Of a DNA stretch of 64,000 nucleotides, positions 42,718-52,041 are shown in pieces. The notes beneath the pieces are model-generated. The model saw only the letters and a list, made by a program, of their open reading frames with translations, ran no database searches and had not been told where the DNA came from. Numbering within the stretch: position 1 is the first letter of the stretch; each line of letters begins with the position of its first letter. Origin of the DNA: Mesorhizobium sp. (GTDB lineage Bacteria; Pseudomonadota; Alphaproteobacteria; Rhizobiales; Rhizobiaceae); NCBI GenBank assembly GCA_004020875.1, contig SAPZ01000016.1, forward strand, positions 1 through 64,000, in the 5' to 3' direction. A program made the translations under genes and the position numbers.

Positions 42718-44192
42718 CAGGCCGCCTCGCTGCGCGACACCTGGAGCGGCGCCTTGGTCCCGGTCGTCTCGACATAAAAGCGCAGCAGAAGGTTCCTCGC
42801 CGCCAGCGCCCGGTATTCGGCGGTCGCCCGCATGTCCGTCAACGGCGTGAAATCCTGGGCGTATCCGGGCATCGCCGCCTCCACCGTCGCTTCGTTCCAA
42901 GGCTTTCCGATCAGCGCCTTCTCGACCGCCTTAGCGCGCTTCGGCGTCGCCGCCATGCCGCCATAGGCGATGCGGATGTCGGCCACGGTACCGTCTTTTG
43001 CCAGGATCAGATAGAAAGTGCCGAGCGTCGCGGTGATGTCCTCGTCGCGCCGCTTGGTGACCTTGTAGACCGCAAACTTCGTGCCCTTTGCCGGCACCGG
43101 CACGTGGACCGTTTCCACGAACTCGCCGGGCTGACGGTCCTGCTTGCCATAGGCGATGAAGAAGGTTTCGAGCGGGATCGTGCGGCGGGTCTTGCCCTTC
43201 CGCAGGGTGAGCTGCGCGCCGAGCGCGATCAGCGGCGGTGGTGTGTCGCCGATCGGCGAGCCGTTGGCGATGTTGCCGCCGATCGTGCCCATATTGCGCA
43301 CCTGCTCGCCGCCGATGCGGTCGATCAGCGGTCCCAGGGCCGGGATGCGCTTCGACAGCGTCTCGAAGGCCTCCGTGTAGGTTACGCCGGCGCCGATGGT
43401 GATGACGCCATCCTTCTCCGACGTCGTGCGCAGGCCGTCGAGGCCGCCGATGAAGACCGCCGGCGAGATGTCGCGCATGTGCTTGGTGACCCAAAGACCC
43501 ACATCGGTCGAGCCGGCGACGATGGTGGCGCCCGGCTCCTTCTCGAGCACGGCGGCGAAATCGTCGACATTGGCGGGCACGATCAATCGCGCCTTGCCCG
43601 ACCCGATCTCGACCCTGGCGCCATCGCGCAATGCCTTCAGCCGCGCGGTGATGTCCTTGCGCTCCACCGCCAGCGGGTCCTTCGCCGCCTTGCCATAGCT
43701 CGAAATGGCGTGCGCGGCGCGCATGATCGCCTCATAGCCGGTGCAGCGGCAGAGATTGCCTTGCAGCGCCTTTTCGATCGCCGCGTTGGACGGGTCGGGT
43801 GTCTTCATCCAGAGCGCATAAAGCGACATGACGAAGCCCGGCGTGCAGAAGCCGCATTGCGAGCCGTGGAAATCGACCATCGCCTGCTGCACCGGATGCA
43901 GCTGATTGCCGTCGCCGCGCAGGTGCTCGACCGTCACAACATGGGTGCCGTCGAGCGAACCCATGAAACGGATGCAGGCATTCACGCTTTCATAGACGAG
44001 CCCTTCGGCAGAGAGCTTGCCGACCAGCACGGTGCAGGCGCCGCAATCGCCCTCGGCGCAGCCTTCCTTGGTGCCACGCAGCGAACGGTTGAGCCGCAGC
44101 CAGTCGAGCAGCGTCGCATCGGGTGCGACGTCTTTCAGGGCTACGTCGCCGCCGTTCAGAATGAAGCGTAGCTCGTTACGGATCCCTGCCAT
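42717..44192 (-). CDS. xdhA: Xanthine dehydrogenase FAD/iron-sulfur subunit
   Basis: A 491-residue subunit carrying electrons from the molybdenum site to NAD+. The plant-type 2Fe-2S site is GCAEGDCGACTVLVG (~43-57). The second 2Fe-2S site is CGFCTPGF (~113) with CRCTGYEA (~147). The FAD domain starts near residue 190 (VAGSTDVGLWVTK, then NMGTIGGNIANGSPIGDTPP). GGGGGAGTTGAGAC precedes ATG 44192, only 3 bases after the uraH stop, so uraH-xdhA-xdhB-xdhC is read as one unit. Confidence 0.93.
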   Translation of the reverse strand: MAGIRNELRFILNGGDVALKDVAPDATLLDWLRLNRSLRGTKEGCAEGDCGACTVLVGKLSAEGLVYESVNACIRFMGSLDGTHVVTVEHLRGDGNQLHPVQQAMVDFHGSQCGFCTPGFVMSLYALWMKTPDPSNAAIEKALQGNLCRCTGYEAIMRAAHAISSYGKAAKDPLAVERKDITARLKALRDGARVEIGSGKARLIVPANVDDFAAVLEKEPGATIVAGSTDVGLWVTKHMRDISPAVFIGGLDGLRTTSEKDGVITIGAGVTYTEAFETLSKRIPALGPLIDRIGGEQVRNMGTIGGNIANGSPIGDTPPPLIALGAQLTLRKGKTRRTIPLETFFIAYGKQDRQPGEFVETVHVPVPAKGTKFAVYKVTKRRDEDITATLGTFYLILAKDGTVADIRIAYGGMAATPKRAKAVEKALIGKPWNEATVEAAMPGYAQDFTPLTDMRATAEYRALAARNLLLRFYVETTGTKAPLQVSRSEAA

Positions 44193-44195
44193 GTC

Positions 44196-44570
44196 TCAAC
44201 TCCCCCGATAGGTCGAGTAGCCATAGGGCGAAATCAAGAGGGGCACGTGGTAATGCCGCGCTTCCGCCATGCCGAAGCGGATCGGCACGATGTCGAGGAA
44301 AGCGGGCTCCGGCAGCTTGATGCCTTGGCCGCGCAGATAGTCGCCGGCGGCAAAGACCAGCTCATATTCGCCAATGCGGAAATCGGAGCCGGCGAGCAGC
44401 GGCGCGTCGCAGCGACCATCGTCATTGGTGGCCACGGTCTTGAGATGGGTGCGATTCTGGCCGTCGATGCGGAAAAGCCCGATCGACAGGCCTTTTGCAG
44501 GCCGTCCGGTTGCGGTGTCGAGCACATGGGTGGTCAGGCGCCCACCATCGGCTTTCGACGTTTCTGCCAC
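44196..44570 (-). CDS. uraH: 5-Hydroxyisourate hydrolase
   Basis: A 124-residue transthyretin-like enzyme that opens 5-hydroxyisourate to OHCU. Marks are LTTHVLDTATGRPA near the start (catalytic His ~15), RTHLKTVATNDDGRCD in the middle, and the diagnostic YRGS ending at the C-terminus. The start is GTG 44570 with GGGAGG seven bases before it. No signal peptide is present, so it acts in the cytoplasm on the product of PuuD. It heads the xdh operon. Confidence 0.93.
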   Translation of the reverse strand: MAETSKADGGRLTTHVLDTATGRPAKGLSIGLFRIDGQNRTHLKTVATNDDGRCDAPLLAGSDFRIGEYELVFAAGDYLRGQGIKLPEPAFLDIVPIRFGMAEARHYHVPLLISPYGYSTYRGS

Positions 44571-44738
44571 TGGCCGCCTCCCATCCCGTATAGTTTCAGG
44601 TCAATTGTGCGCCAATTAAAGGCGATGCATAAGCCCCGGTCGAGCGGAGTGCGGCAAAAAGCACTTTCAAAAATTTTCGGGGGAATGCAGCAGCACTCCT
44701 TTCGATATCTTCGGTGCAACAAGCGGGTAGGAGCGGCG

Positions 44739-46163
44739 ATGCGTTACGATAGGGACATGCGCGGTTACGGGGCCAATCCGCCGGATCCGAAATGGCCCGG
44801 CGGCGCGCATGTCGCGGTGCAGTTCGTCGTCAATTATGAGGAAGGCGGCGAGAACTGCGTGCTGCATGGCGACAAGGCTTCCGAAGCATTCCTGTCGGAG
44901 ATCGTCGGCGCGGCGCCCTGGGTCGGCCAGCGCCACTGGAACATGGAATCGATCTATGAATACGGCGCCCGCGCCGGCTTCTGGCGGCTCTACCGACTGT
45001 TCACCGAGGCGCAGGTGCCGGTGACCTGCTACGGCGTAGCGACTGCTCTAGCCCGCTCGCCCGACCAGGTCACGGCGATGCAGGAAGCCGGTTGGGAGAT
45101 CGCCTCGCACGGGCTGAAATGGATCGATTACCGCGACCATGCGGCCGAGGATGAGAAGCGCGACCTCGATGAGGCAATCCGCCTGCATTACGAAGTGACC
45201 GGCACGCGGCCGACGGGCTGGTATACTGGGCGCACCTCGGTGAACACGGTGCGGCTCGTCGCCGAAGAAGGCGGCTTCGACTATGTCTCCGACACCTATG
45301 ACGACGAGCTGCCCTACTGGTTCGATCGCGACGGGCTGGAGACGCCGCAGCTCGTCATCCCCTACACGCTCGACGCCAACGACATGCGCTTCGCGACGCC
45401 GCAGGGCTTCAACTCCGGCAACCAGTTCTTCGCCTATCTGAAGGACAGTTTCGACACGCTCTATGCCGAGGGCAAAGCAGGGCGGCCGCGCATGATGAAT
45501 ATCGGCCTGCATTGCCGCCTGGTCGGCCGCCCCGGTCGGGTGGCGGCGCTGAAGCGCTTCGTCGATTATGTGAAGTCTCATGACAAGGTGTGGCTGACCC
45601 GGCGCATCGACATCGCCAGGCACTGGCGCGAGACGCATCCCTACCAGGCGCCGGCGCTGCGACCGTCACGGATGGAGTTCGAGGAATTCGTGCATGCCTT
45701 CGGCGGCGTGTTCGAGCATTCGCCCTGGATCGCCGAGCGCGCCTACGAATTGGAGCTTGGACCCGCGCATGACAGCGCGGGCGGCCTGCACAACGCGCTC
45801 TGCCGCGTGTTCCGCGCGGCGAGCGAAGCCGAGCGGCTATCCGTGCTCAACGCCCATCCGGACCTAGCGGGCAAGCTGGCTACGGCCAAGCGGCTCACGC
45901 CGGAATCGGCCAGGGAGCAGGCCTCCGCCGGGCTCGATGCGCTGACCGACCAGGAGCGCGAGCTGTTCTCGAAACTCAACGCCGCCTATGTCACCACCTT
46001 CGGCTTCCCCTTCATCATCGCGGTCAAGGGCAAGACCAAGGACCAGATCCTGGCGGACTTCGAAGCGCGCATCGGCAACAGCCGCGGTGCCGAGTTGGAC
46101 ACCGCCTGCAAACAGGTCGAGCGCATCGCACTGCTTCGGCTGAAAGACATGCTCCCGCAGTAA
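44739..46163 (+). CDS. Bifunctional allantoinase (PuuE) / OHCU decarboxylase fusion
   Basis: A 474-residue fusion. Residues ~1-300 are the polysaccharide-deacetylase-type allantoinase PuuE (MRYDRDMRGYGANPPDPKWP, VQFVVNYEEGGENCVLHGD, SHGLKWIDYRDH). Residues ~310-474 are OHCU decarboxylase (FEEFVHAFGGVFEHSPWIAE, LNAHPDLAGKLA with catalytic His, and NAAYVTTFGFPFIIAVKGK). One chain thus makes S-allantoin from OHCU and opens it to allantoate. TAGGAG stands six bases before ATG 44739. It diverges from uraH and starts a second purine operon with the next genes. Confidence 0.92.
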   Translation: MRYDRDMRGYGANPPDPKWPGGAHVAVQFVVNYEEGGENCVLHGDKASEAFLSEIVGAAPWVGQRHWNMESIYEYGARAGFWRLYRLFTEAQVPVTCYGVATALARSPDQVTAMQEAGWEIASHGLKWIDYRDHAAEDEKRDLDEAIRLHYEVTGTRPTGWYTGRTSVNTVRLVAEEGGFDYVSDTYDDELPYWFDRDGLETPQLVIPYTLDANDMRFATPQGFNSGNQFFAYLKDSFDTLYAEGKAGRPRMMNIGLHCRLVGRPGRVAALKRFVDYVKSHDKVWLTRRIDIARHWRETHPYQAPALRPSRMEFEEFVHAFGGVFEHSPWIAERAYELELGPAHDSAGGLHNALCRVFRAASEAERLSVLNAHPDLAGKLATAKRLTPESAREQASAGLDALTDQERELFSKLNAAYVTTFGFPFIIAVKGKTKDQILADFEARIGNSRGAELDTACKQVERIALLRLKDMLPQ

Positions 46164-46177
46164 CGCCAGGGATCCCC

Positions 46178-47053
46178 ATGGATATGATCAAGACGTCCGA
46201 GCGAACCTATTATGCGCCGCAGGGTGGCCATCCCGGCCAGAATGAGCTTTTGACCGGCCGTGCCGTCTTCACCGAGGCCTATGCCGTCATCCCCAAGGGC
46301 GTGATGCAGGACATCGTCACCAGCCCGCTGCCGTTCTGGGACAAGACGAGGGCCTGGATCATCGCAAGGCCGCTCTCGGGCTTCGCCGAGACGTTTTCGC
46401 AATATATCGTCGAGGTCCTGCCCGGCGGCGGCAGCGACCGGCCCGAACTCGACGCCGGCGCCGAGGGCGTGCTGTTCGTCGTCGAGGGCGAGCTCACCGT
46501 TTCGCTTGCCGGCAAAAAACACGTGCTTGCCCCCGGTGGCTTTGCCTTCCTGCCGCCGCCCGGTGGCTGGACGGTGCGCAACGAGAGCGGCGCCGCCGTC
46601 CGCTTCCACTGGATCCGCAAGGCATATGAGGCTGTCGACGGCCTCGACGTGCCGGAGGCGTTCTTCTCGAGCGACCAGGAGGTGGCGCCGAGCTCGATGC
46701 CGGGCACGGAAGGGCGCTGGGCAACGACCCGCTTCGTCGACCCGGCAGACATGCGCCACGACATGCATGTCACCATCGTCACGCTGAAGCCGGGCGCGGT
46801 CATTCCCTTTGCCGAGACGCATGTGATGGAGCACGGGCTCTATGTGCTGGAAGGCAAGGCGGTCTATCGTCTCAACCAGGACTGGGTCGAGGTCGAGGCC
46901 GGCGACTTCATGTGGCTGCGCGCCTTCTGCCCGCAGGCCTGCTATGCCGGCGGCCCCGGCAATTTCCGCTATCTGCTCTACAAGGACGTCAACCGCCACG
47001 CCAGGCTTGGCGGTTTCCTTGGGGGCGGCTACCTTGGAGGCAAGGCGCGGTGA
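46178..47053 (+). CDS. (S)-Ureidoglycine aminohydrolase, bicupin
   Basis: A 291-residue bicupin that releases ammonia from S-ureidoglycine to give S-ureidoglycolate (the AllE/YlbA-UGHY family). Cupin 1 has EGVLFVVEGELTVSLAGKKH (~90) and cupin 2 has the metal residues in FAETHVMEHGLYVLEGKAVY (~211-230). FMWLRAFCPQACYAGGPG near the C-terminus fits the family. It follows the allantoinase fusion by 14 bases and its stop overlaps the start of the ureidoglycolate lyase gene. Confidence 0.9.
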   Translation: MDMIKTSERTYYAPQGGHPGQNELLTGRAVFTEAYAVIPKGVMQDIVTSPLPFWDKTRAWIIARPLSGFAETFSQYIVEVLPGGGSDRPELDAGAEGVLFVVEGELTVSLAGKKHVLAPGGFAFLPPPGGWTVRNESGAAVRFHWIRKAYEAVDGLDVPEAFFSSDQEVAPSSMPGTEGRWATTRFVDPADMRHDMHVTIVTLKPGAVIPFAETHVMEHGLYVLEGKAVYRLNQDWVEVEAGDFMWLRAFCPQACYAGGPGNFRYLLYKDVNRHARLGGFLGGGYLGGKAR

Positions 47054-47541
47054 GCCGCATCGTCGCCCAACCGCTGACCCGCGAGACCTTCGCGCCGTTC
47101 GGCGACGTCATCGACATGGGCGGCGACAACCGCTACCGGATCAATGGCGGCAAGGCGATGCGCTATCACGACCTCGCCACGGCGGAAGCGGCCGGCCCGA
47201 ATGCGCGTGTGCTGATCTCGATGGTGCGCGGCACGCCCTACGAGATGCCGCTGAAGCTCACCATGGTCGAGCGCCATCCGCTCGGCAGCCAGGCCTTCAT
47301 CCCGCTTTCGCCGCGACCGTTCCTGGTCGTCGTCTGCCATGACGCCAAGGATGGGCCGGGCGAGCCGCACGCCTTTCTCGCGGGGCCCGGACAAGGCATC
47401 AACTACCGCCGCAACCTGTGGCACGGCGTGCTGACGCCGATCGGCGAGGAACAGGATTTTATTATCGTCGACCGCGGCGGGGACGGTTCCAATCTCGAAG
47501 AGTTCTACTTCTCGCATCCTTACGAGATCCACCTTCCCTGA
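47050..47541 (+). CDS. allA: Ureidoglycolate lyase
   Basis: A 163-residue AllA-type cupin enzyme that splits S-ureidoglycolate into glyoxylate and urea. Marks are LTRETFAPFGDVIDMGG at the N-terminus, MVERHPLGSQAFIPL (~77) and YRRNLWHGVLTPIGEEQDF (~118-136). The start is GTG 47050, overlapping the previous stop by 4 bases (GTGA). The urea and glyoxylate would feed general nitrogen metabolism and the glycerate pathway. An allantoate amidohydrolase gene, needed for the step before, is not in the window. Confidence 0.9.
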   Translation: MSRIVAQPLTRETFAPFGDVIDMGGDNRYRINGGKAMRYHDLATAEAAGPNARVLISMVRGTPYEMPLKLTMVERHPLGSQAFIPLSPRPFLVVVCHDAKDGPGEPHAFLAGPGQGINYRRNLWHGVLTPIGEEQDFIIVDRGGDGSNLEEFYFSHPYEIHLP

Positions 47542-47555
47542 AAGCTGCCTATCTC

Positions 47556-48149
47556 ATGACCGACATTTCGCTGATCGACCGCCTGCTCGACGTGATCGAG
47601 CACGACATCGTGCCGAAGACCGCTGAAGGCGTTGCCCATGGCAACAAGCTGTTCGGTGCCGCCATCCTCAGGAAAGACGACCGTTCGCTGGTGCTGGCCG
47701 AGACCAACAACGAGATCGAAAACCCGCTCTGGCATGGCGAGGTGCATTGCCTGAAGCGCTTCTACGAGATGCCCAAGGCTGAGCGCGTCGACACCCAGGA
47801 TGCGTTGTTTCTCGCCACGCATGAACCTTGCTCGCTGTGTTTGTCGGCGATCACCTGGACCGGCTTCGACAATTTCTACTATCTCTTCAGTCACGAGGAT
47901 TCGCGCGACAGCTTCGCCATTCCGCACGATCTGAAAATCCTGAAAGAGGTCTTCACCCTCGACCCCGGCGGCTACAATGCCGAGAACGCCTATTGGAAGA
48001 GTTTTTCGATCCGCCGACTGGTGCGTGAGCTGCCCGAGGGCGAGCGCAAGCGGCTGGAGGCAAGGATCGGCAGGATTTCGGAGCGCTATGACGAGCTCTC
48101 CGAGGCCTATCAGGCGAACAAGGCAGAGAACGACATTCCCTTGAACTGA
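47556..48149 (+). CDS. Nucleobase/nucleoside deaminase (CMP/dCMP deaminase fold)
   Basis: A 197-residue zinc deaminase. The catalytic motifs are WHGEVHCLKRF (His and Glu, ~52-60) and HEPCSLCLSAITW (two zinc cysteines, ~88-100). The remainder (FDNFYYLFSHEDSRDSFAIP, SIRRLV) is longer than in tRNA adenosine or guanine deaminases and does not identify the base. It follows allA by 14 bases, so a purine substrate is likely from context. Confidence 0.82.
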   Translation: MTDISLIDRLLDVIEHDIVPKTAEGVAHGNKLFGAAILRKDDRSLVLAETNNEIENPLWHGEVHCLKRFYEMPKAERVDTQDALFLATHEPCSLCLSAITWTGFDNFYYLFSHEDSRDSFAIPHDLKILKEVFTLDPGGYNAENAYWKSFSIRRLVRELPEGERKRLEARIGRISERYDELSEAYQANKAENDIPLN

Positions 48150-48159
48150 CGCGGATTGA

Positions 48160-48180
48160 CCAGCCGATTTCGCCGGCTGG
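48160..48180 (+). terminator. Hairpin after the deaminase gene
   Basis: CCAGCCG (48160-48166) and CGGCTGG (48174-48180) form a 7-base GC-rich stem with a loop of seven bases, 11 bases after the stop codon. There is no U-run. It may end the purine operon or stabilise its transcript. Confidence 0.45.
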
Positions 48181-48208
48181 CCCACGACGGAGCGGCGCGG
48201 CCTTCATC

Positions 48209-50206
48209 ATGTGCCCTGCCATGAAAACCGTCACAGAATTCCCCCGCAAAGTCGTCGAATTTCCCGATATGGGTATCGTTATGCCGGATGGCTGCCGGCT
48301 GTCGGCGCGCATCTGGATGCCCGAGGATGCGGCCGACAATCCCGTGCCCGCGATCCTGGAGCACCTGCCTTACCGCAAGCGCGACGGCACCATTTTTCGC
48401 GATCAGCTGACACATCCCTATTTCGCCGGCCACGGCTATGCCTCGATCCGCGTCGACATGCGCGGCAATGGCGATTCCGAAGGGCTGATGGACGACGAAT
48501 ATTCCGAGCAGGAACTGCAGGACGCCTGCGACGTCATCGCCTGGGCGGCGGCGCAGCCCTGGTGCAACGGCAATGTCGGCATGATGGGCATTTCCTGGGG
48601 CGGCTTCAACTGCCTGCAGGTGGCGGCGAAGCAGCCGCCGGCCCTGAAGGCGGTGATCAGCCTGTGCTCGACCGTCGACCGCTATGCCGACGACATCCAT
48701 TATAAGGGCGGCTGCCTGCTTTTGGAAAATTTCGGCTGGGCTTCGACGATGCTGTCCTATTCGTCGCGGCCGCCGGATCCGACAATCGCTGGCGGCAACC
48801 GCTGGCGGGATTTGTGGCTGAGCCGGCTGGAAAGCCAGCCTTTCCTGTTGCCGCTCTGGCTCAGCCACCAGCACCGCGACGCCTATTGGAAGCGCGGCTC
48901 GATCTGCGAGGATTTTTCAGCGGTCAAAGCGGCGGTGCTGTCGATCGGCGGCTGGCATGACGGCTACCGCAATACGATCTCCAATCTCGTCACCGGCATC
49001 CAGTCGCCGGTCAAGGGTATCGTCGGCCCCTGGATCCACAAATACCCGCATTACGCCGGGCCCAATCCGGCCATCGGCTTCCTGCAGGAGGCGCTGCGCT
49101 GGTGGGACCACTGGCTGAAAGGCACGGAAACCGGCGTCGAGGCCGATCCGGACTACCGCGCCTATGTCATGGATAGCGTGCGCCCGGCCCGCTGGCATCC
49201 CGAGCGGCCGGGCCGATGGGTGGCGGAGCAGGAATGGCCGTCCTCAAACATCAAGATTGAAGCGATCGAACTCGTTGCGGCGGGGGCCAAACCCTCGATC
49301 GTCGCTTCGCCACAGACCTGCGGCCTTGCAGGCGGCGAATATTTTCCCTTCACCTTCGGGCCGGAACTGCCCGGGGACCAGCGCCCCGACGACGCGCTGT
49401 CGGTTTGCTTCGACCAGCCAGCATTTGGCGAGGCGATCGACATTGTCGGCGCGCCGGAACTAGAGATCCGGTTTGCCTCCGATCGGCCACAGGCCAACAT
49501 TGCGGTGCGGCTCTGCGACGTGCACCCAGATGGCGCCTCGGAGCTGATCTCATACGGCGTGCTCAATCTCACGCACCGCAATTCGCATGAGTTTCCGCAG
49601 GCCCTGATTCCCGGCGAGACCGTTTCAGCGCGCGTCGTGCTCGACCAATGCGCCTATCGGGTGCCGGCCGGCCACAAGCTTCGCGTCGCCGTTTCGACCG
49701 CCTACTGGCCGATGATCTGGCCCTCGCCGGAACCGGTGCAACTCGATCTCGGGAAGGCTACGCTAAAGCTGCCGCTGCGTCCGCTGGCGAAAGGCGATGA
49801 GGTTTGGTTTGCTGAGCCCGAAGGCGCGACGCCCTGGGCGACCAAGACGATCCGGCCGGCGAATTCCGAACGCCATGTCGACCGCGACGAGAAGACCGGC
49901 CTGGTCACGCTTTCCATAACCGACGATTTCGGCGAGGTGCGCGATCTCGACCACGGGCTGATCAATGGCAGCATCGTGCGCGAGACATGGGCGATACATC
50001 CCGACGATCCGCTGTCGGCCACCGGAGCCACGCATTGGACGCAGACATTGTCGCGCAATGATTGGTCGGTGCGGACCGAAACCTTTGCCTACATGCGATC
50101 GGACGCCCGGAACTTCATCGTCAGCGCCAGAATCGAAGCCTATGAGCGCGAAAAGCTGGTCTTCGAACGCGATTTCGAGCAGACGATTCCGCGTTCCCTG
50201 GTTTAA
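48209..50206 (+). CDS. CocE/NonD-family serine hydrolase
   Basis: A 665-residue alpha/beta hydrolase of peptidase family S15, resembling cocaine esterase and X-Pro dipeptidyl peptidase. The nucleophile is in MGISWGGFNCLQ (Ser ~130), the oxyanion segment is LEHLPYRKRDGT (~50-61), and a C-terminal jelly-roll domain follows from about residue 360 (PELEIRFASDRPQANIAVRL). Acid and histidine of the triad are probably around GGWHDGY and GPWIHKYP. There is no signal peptide. It lies 146 bases before an ABC importer on the same strand and may process the imported ester or amide. ATG 48209 or 48221 may be the start. Confidence 0.85.
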   Translation: MCPAMKTVTEFPRKVVEFPDMGIVMPDGCRLSARIWMPEDAADNPVPAILEHLPYRKRDGTIFRDQLTHPYFAGHGYASIRVDMRGNGDSEGLMDDEYSEQELQDACDVIAWAAAQPWCNGNVGMMGISWGGFNCLQVAAKQPPALKAVISLCSTVDRYADDIHYKGGCLLLENFGWASTMLSYSSRPPDPTIAGGNRWRDLWLSRLESQPFLLPLWLSHQHRDAYWKRGSICEDFSAVKAAVLSIGGWHDGYRNTISNLVTGIQSPVKGIVGPWIHKYPHYAGPNPAIGFLQEALRWWDHWLKGTETGVEADPDYRAYVMDSVRPARWHPERPGRWVAEQEWPSSNIKIEAIELVAAGAKPSIVASPQTCGLAGGEYFPFTFGPELPGDQRPDDALSVCFDQPAFGEAIDIVGAPELEIRFASDRPQANIAVRLCDVHPDGASELISYGVLNLTHRNSHEFPQALIPGETVSARVVLDQCAYRVPAGHKLRVAVSTAYWPMIWPSPEPVQLDLGKATLKLPLRPLAKGDEVWFAEPEGATPWATKTIRPANSERHVDRDEKTGLVTLSITDDFGEVRDLDHGLINGSIVRETWAIHPDDPLSATGATHWTQTLSRNDWSVRTETFAYMRSDARNFIVSARIEAYEREKLVFERDFEQTIPRSLV

Positions 50207-50352
50207 GGCGCGCAAGATTGGTCCAATGCGACGTGCGATTTACGCCACCGCATGTCGCATTCGGTCTTGCCTGCCGCTTTCCCTTACGGTCATTATCTCC
50301 TCCAATAGCAAGAAACGGCCATAAGGTCGGATACCCAGAGTGAGGAACCATA

Positions 50353-51942
50353 ATGTCAAACGAACTCGACTATCTCAGCCGGCGAGTCGCGGCCGGAAAG
50401 CTTAGCCGTCGTGACTTTCTCGGTCGCGCCGCCGCGCTCGGCGTCACCGCCACTTTCGCCAACTCGCTGCTCTCCAGCGCCGTGCGCGCTGCCGGCCCTG
50501 TCAAGGGCGGCACGCTGAAGGCCGGCCTGCAGGGCGGTGAATCCACCAACAGCCTCGATCCAGCGACCTTCCTCAGCCAGGTTCCATTCGCCTTCGGCAA
50601 GTGCTGGGGCGAAACGCTGGTCGAGCTCGCGCCAGGCGGCGGCGTCGAATATCTCATCGCCGAGGAAATCGGCAGCTCGAAGGACGCCAAGACCTGGACG
50701 ATGAAGATCCGCAAGGGCGTCCAGTTCCACAACGGCAAGGAAGTGACGCCGGACGACGTGGTGGCGACGCTGAAGCGCCACAGCGACGAGAAGTCGAAGT
50801 CGGGCGCGCTGGGCGTCCTGAAGAGCATCGACACCATCAAGGCCGATGGCAGCAACGTCGTGGTCACGCTGAAGGACCCGAACGCCGACCTGCCCTACCT
50901 GATGGCGGACTATCACCTGATCATCCAGCCGAATGGCGGCAACGACAAGCCCGATGCCGGCATCGGCACCGGGCCGTACAAGGTCACGGTCAACCAGCCT
51001 GGCGTGAAGCATGGCGGCGAGCGCTTCGCCAATTACTGGCAAGCCGACAAATACGGCCATGCCGACCAGGTCGAGATCGTCGTCGTCAACGACCCGACGG
51101 CGCGCATGGCCGCGCTCCAGGGCGGTCAGGTCAACATGATCAACCGCGTCGAACCGAAGATCGTCGATCTGGTCAAGCGGCTGCCCGGGGTGAAGATCCG
51201 CGCCGCCTCGGGCCGCGGCTTCTATCCCTTTAACATGTTCTGCGACACCGCGCCTTTCGACAACAACGACCTCAGGATGTCGCTGAAGCTTGCGATGGAC
51301 CGCGAGGAGATGCTGACCAAGATCCTGCGCGGCTACGGCGAGGTCGGCAACGACATGCCGGTCAACAAGGCCTACCCGCTGTTCGCAGGCGATTTCGAGC
51401 AGCGCAAGTTCGATCCGGAAAAAGCCGCCGCGCTCTACAAGAAGTCCGGCCATAGCGGCTCGATCCTGCTGCGCACCTCCGACGTCGCCTTCCCCGGCGC
51501 CGTGGATGCCGCACAGCTTTACCAGCAGAGCTGCGCCAAGGCCGGCATCAAGATCGAGATCAAGCGCGAGCCGGGCGACGGCTACTGGACGGAAGTCTGG
51601 AACAAGCAGCCCTTCTCGCTCTCCTACTGGGGCGGACGTCCGACCCAGGACCAGATGTATTCGACCGCCTATCTCTCAACCGCCGACTGGAACGACACGC
51701 GCTTCAAGCGCCCCGACTTCGACAAGATGGTGCTTGCCGCGCGCGGCGAGCTCGACGAGGCCAAGCGCAAGAAGATCTATCGCGACATGGGCGAGATCAT
51801 GCGTGACGAAGGCGGCCTGATCGTGCCGTTCTTCAACCAGTTCGTCGACGCGACCGGCAAGGGCGTCGAAGGCTGGGTCGACAACCCGGCGCAGGAACTC
51901 AGCAACGGCCACGCGCTGATCGAGTGCTGGCTGCAGGCTTGA
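50353..51942 (+). CDS. ABC transporter substrate-binding protein, family 5 (peptide/opine type)
   Basis: A 529-residue exported binding protein. The leader carries a twin-arginine motif, KLSRRDFLGRAAALG (~16-30), and ends near AVRAAG. Family marks are WTMKIRKGVQFHNGKEVTPDDVV (in part, ~113-135), GTGPYKV (~205) and SLKLAMDREEMLTKIL (~310). It resembles dipeptide, oligopeptide and opine binders; the ligand cannot be told. A hairpin follows the stop and may reduce readthrough into the permeases, so the binding protein is made in excess. Confidence 0.88.
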   Translation: MSNELDYLSRRVAAGKLSRRDFLGRAAALGVTATFANSLLSSAVRAAGPVKGGTLKAGLQGGESTNSLDPATFLSQVPFAFGKCWGETLVELAPGGGVEYLIAEEIGSSKDAKTWTMKIRKGVQFHNGKEVTPDDVVATLKRHSDEKSKSGALGVLKSIDTIKADGSNVVVTLKDPNADLPYLMADYHLIIQPNGGNDKPDAGIGTGPYKVTVNQPGVKHGGERFANYWQADKYGHADQVEIVVVNDPTARMAALQGGQVNMINRVEPKIVDLVKRLPGVKIRAASGRGFYPFNMFCDTAPFDNNDLRMSLKLAMDREEMLTKILRGYGEVGNDMPVNKAYPLFAGDFEQRKFDPEKAAALYKKSGHSGSILLRTSDVAFPGAVDAAQLYQQSCAKAGIKIEIKREPGDGYWTEVWNKQPFSLSYWGGRPTQDQMYSTAYLSTADWNDTRFKRPDFDKMVLAARGELDEAKRKKIYRDMGEIMRDEGGLIVPFFNQFVDATGKGVEGWVDNPAQELSNGHALIECWLQA

Positions 51943-51954
51943 CGGAGGATAAGG

Positions 51955-51978
51955 AAGGGCCGGCGCGAGTCGGCCCTT
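51955..51978 (+). terminator. Hairpin between the binding protein and the first permease
   Basis: AAGGGCCG (51955-51962) and CGGCCCTT (51971-51978) form a perfect 8-base stem with loop GCGCGAGT, followed by TCC. It lies 12 bases after the binding-protein stop. In ABC operons such a hairpin often acts as a partial terminator or RNA stabiliser setting subunit ratios. Confidence 0.6.
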
Positions 51979-52041
51979 TCCGGCTTTCATGGCCTGCCTG
52001 AAGGGCGGGTGTCATCCCTTCTTCACCATTGCGGGTTGCCG

